Of a stretch of 64,000 nucleotides of DNA, positions 63,131 through 64,000 are shown piece by piece. The position numbers and the translations under genes are program-made. The DNA is from Viscum album (lineage: Eukaryota > Streptophyta > Magnoliopsida > Santalales > Viscaceae). The first letter of the stretch is position 1; every line of letters begins with the position of its first letter. The notes beneath the pieces were generated by a model. It was not told the DNA's origin. It saw only the letters and a program-made list of their open reading frames with translations, and did not search any database. The stretch is taken from contig OY728119.1 of assembly GCA_963277665.1 (NCBI GenBank), positions 318,018,206 to 318,082,205 of the forward strand, read 5' to 3'.

Positions 63131-64000
63131 ATTCACATTATCTTCCCTAATGTAGTTAGTGTAATGAATTTAATACATAGAACCCTGATACAATGTGCCT
63201 CCATATATGCCAAAGGATTCCGATTAGAAACAAGGGTCTAATATATATAACATGGAGAGACTATACCATCTTTATAAAATTATCAAAACTATGAAAATAA
63301 ATAAAAATAACCAAATGATACAACCAATAATTAGAACAAAAATCTATCACATGATGAGTGAAATAGAAATACAATATCTAAATCAAAACAATAGATATGA
63401 CATATACAACACATGTCAAGTATAAAATTTAAAACCAAAATATATAATCCCTGAAATCCCAAGGGATCCCTGATACCAAGTATGATTCCCTCATCCATTC
63501 TCCACCCTATCTCATCCGTCTAACATAGGGATCTTTCCCTTAGGTTGTCCTAAAAACATGAATTCTATTTAGGTACCGATCAAGAAGTTTTAGTAGAGTG
63601 TGATTAAAACACAGTAGGACCACAAACAACATATAAAAAAATATCTAGTCAATAATAGTGAATAGACTTATATAAATAATGAAGTATAATTCATAAATTA
63701 AATCGTTATCACATTTCCTTATTCTTTAACAAACCACACAATTTACTAGGTTCATAATGTCACCATTATTATCAATATCATCATTGGATCATACCAAAAT
63801 CTGAACTATTACCAATGGATATCACATATCATAATTCCATGGTTGTCATTTATCATTTCATTTAAATTCATATCACAGTCAATTAGAACCATAGTTAAAT
63901 ATCAATCTCATGCATATAGAACATCTTGTCTAACACCCTGTGGGTATTTGGAGTCTCTATCCATATCCTTCACCACATTGTAACATGGTTATTTAGATCG
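63130..64000 (-). mobile_element. Partial LTR of the family found at 19-30 kb, cut by the window edge
   Basis: 'GCCTCCATATATGCC', 'AACAAGGGTCTAA' and 'GAGAGACTATACC' (63196-63280) match in order 'ACCTCCCTGTATGCCC', 'GTAAGGGTCTAA' and 'GGAGACTATACC' at 19440-19510. Further on, 'GATTCCCTCATCCATTCTCCA' (63484) matches 'GGTTCCTCTTCTCCGATTCTCCA' at 27800. It is a third copy of that LTR in the same orientation. By offset it begins near 63127-63200. Confidence 0.7.

Overview
This is plant nuclear repeat DNA. I find no host gene, rRNA, tRNA gene or CRISPR array. Everything recognisable is a transposable element, mostly old Ty3/gypsy LTR retrotransposons riddled with stops and frameshifts. The lineages point to a seed plant, probably with a large, repeat-rich genome: Tekay/Del chromoviruses with C-terminal chromodomains, a Tat (Ogre/Retand-type) element with a second RNase H, long-LTR non-coding elements and a CACTA DNA transposon. 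I cannot name the species. Lineage calls come from protein motifs translated by eye. Boundaries come from direct-repeat comparison, tRNA-iMet-type primer binding sites (PBS) and polypurine tracts (PPT).

Layout. (1) 1-1895: 3' part of a plus-strand LTR whose relatives are the long LTRs at 33-44 kb, with a 29-30 bp tandem repeat. (2) About 1900-19372, resuming at 29833-31585: a Tat relic on the minus strand. From high to low coordinates it holds a region coding for an 11-residue protein repeat (14.7-13.9 kb), gag (12.1-10.9 kb), protease (9.9-9.6 kb), RT, RNase H, archaeal-type RNase H and integrase, ending at a stop at 5535. It is flanked by arrays of a repeat with the core 'CCTACGTATC...ACATAGTTC'. 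A 976 bp CACTA element with a perfect 3 bp target duplication sits in the left array. (3) 19373-29832: a minus-strand Tekay element with 2.48 kb LTRs. (4) 31586-52883: a plus-strand Tekay element with 2.46-2.5 kb LTRs, gag to chromodomain and a strong PPT. Its 5' LTR is split by an 11.3 kb element at 33056-44394 that has 4.7-4.8 kb LTRs around only 1.8 kb of non-coding DNA (LARD-like). (5) 53945 to about 63130: a second LARD-like element on the minus strand, with an LTR of about 5.1 kb, about 2.05 kb internal DNA and a small inverted-repeat element inside the left LTR. (6) 63130-64000: the edge of a third LTR of the 19-30 kb Tekay family.

Inferred order of events: the Tat element is oldest. 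The minus Tekay inserted into its flanking repeat region, and the CACTA element into its left array. The plus Tekay landed next to or in the same block, and the LARD-like element then split that Tekay's 5' LTR. The two non-coding elements carry PBS and PPT but no proteins, so they would have needed proteins from autonomous relatives such as the Tekay elements. This dependence is inferred. All coding regions are dead: each RT catalytic motif is altered and stops are frequent, many of a type expected from decay of methylated cytosines.
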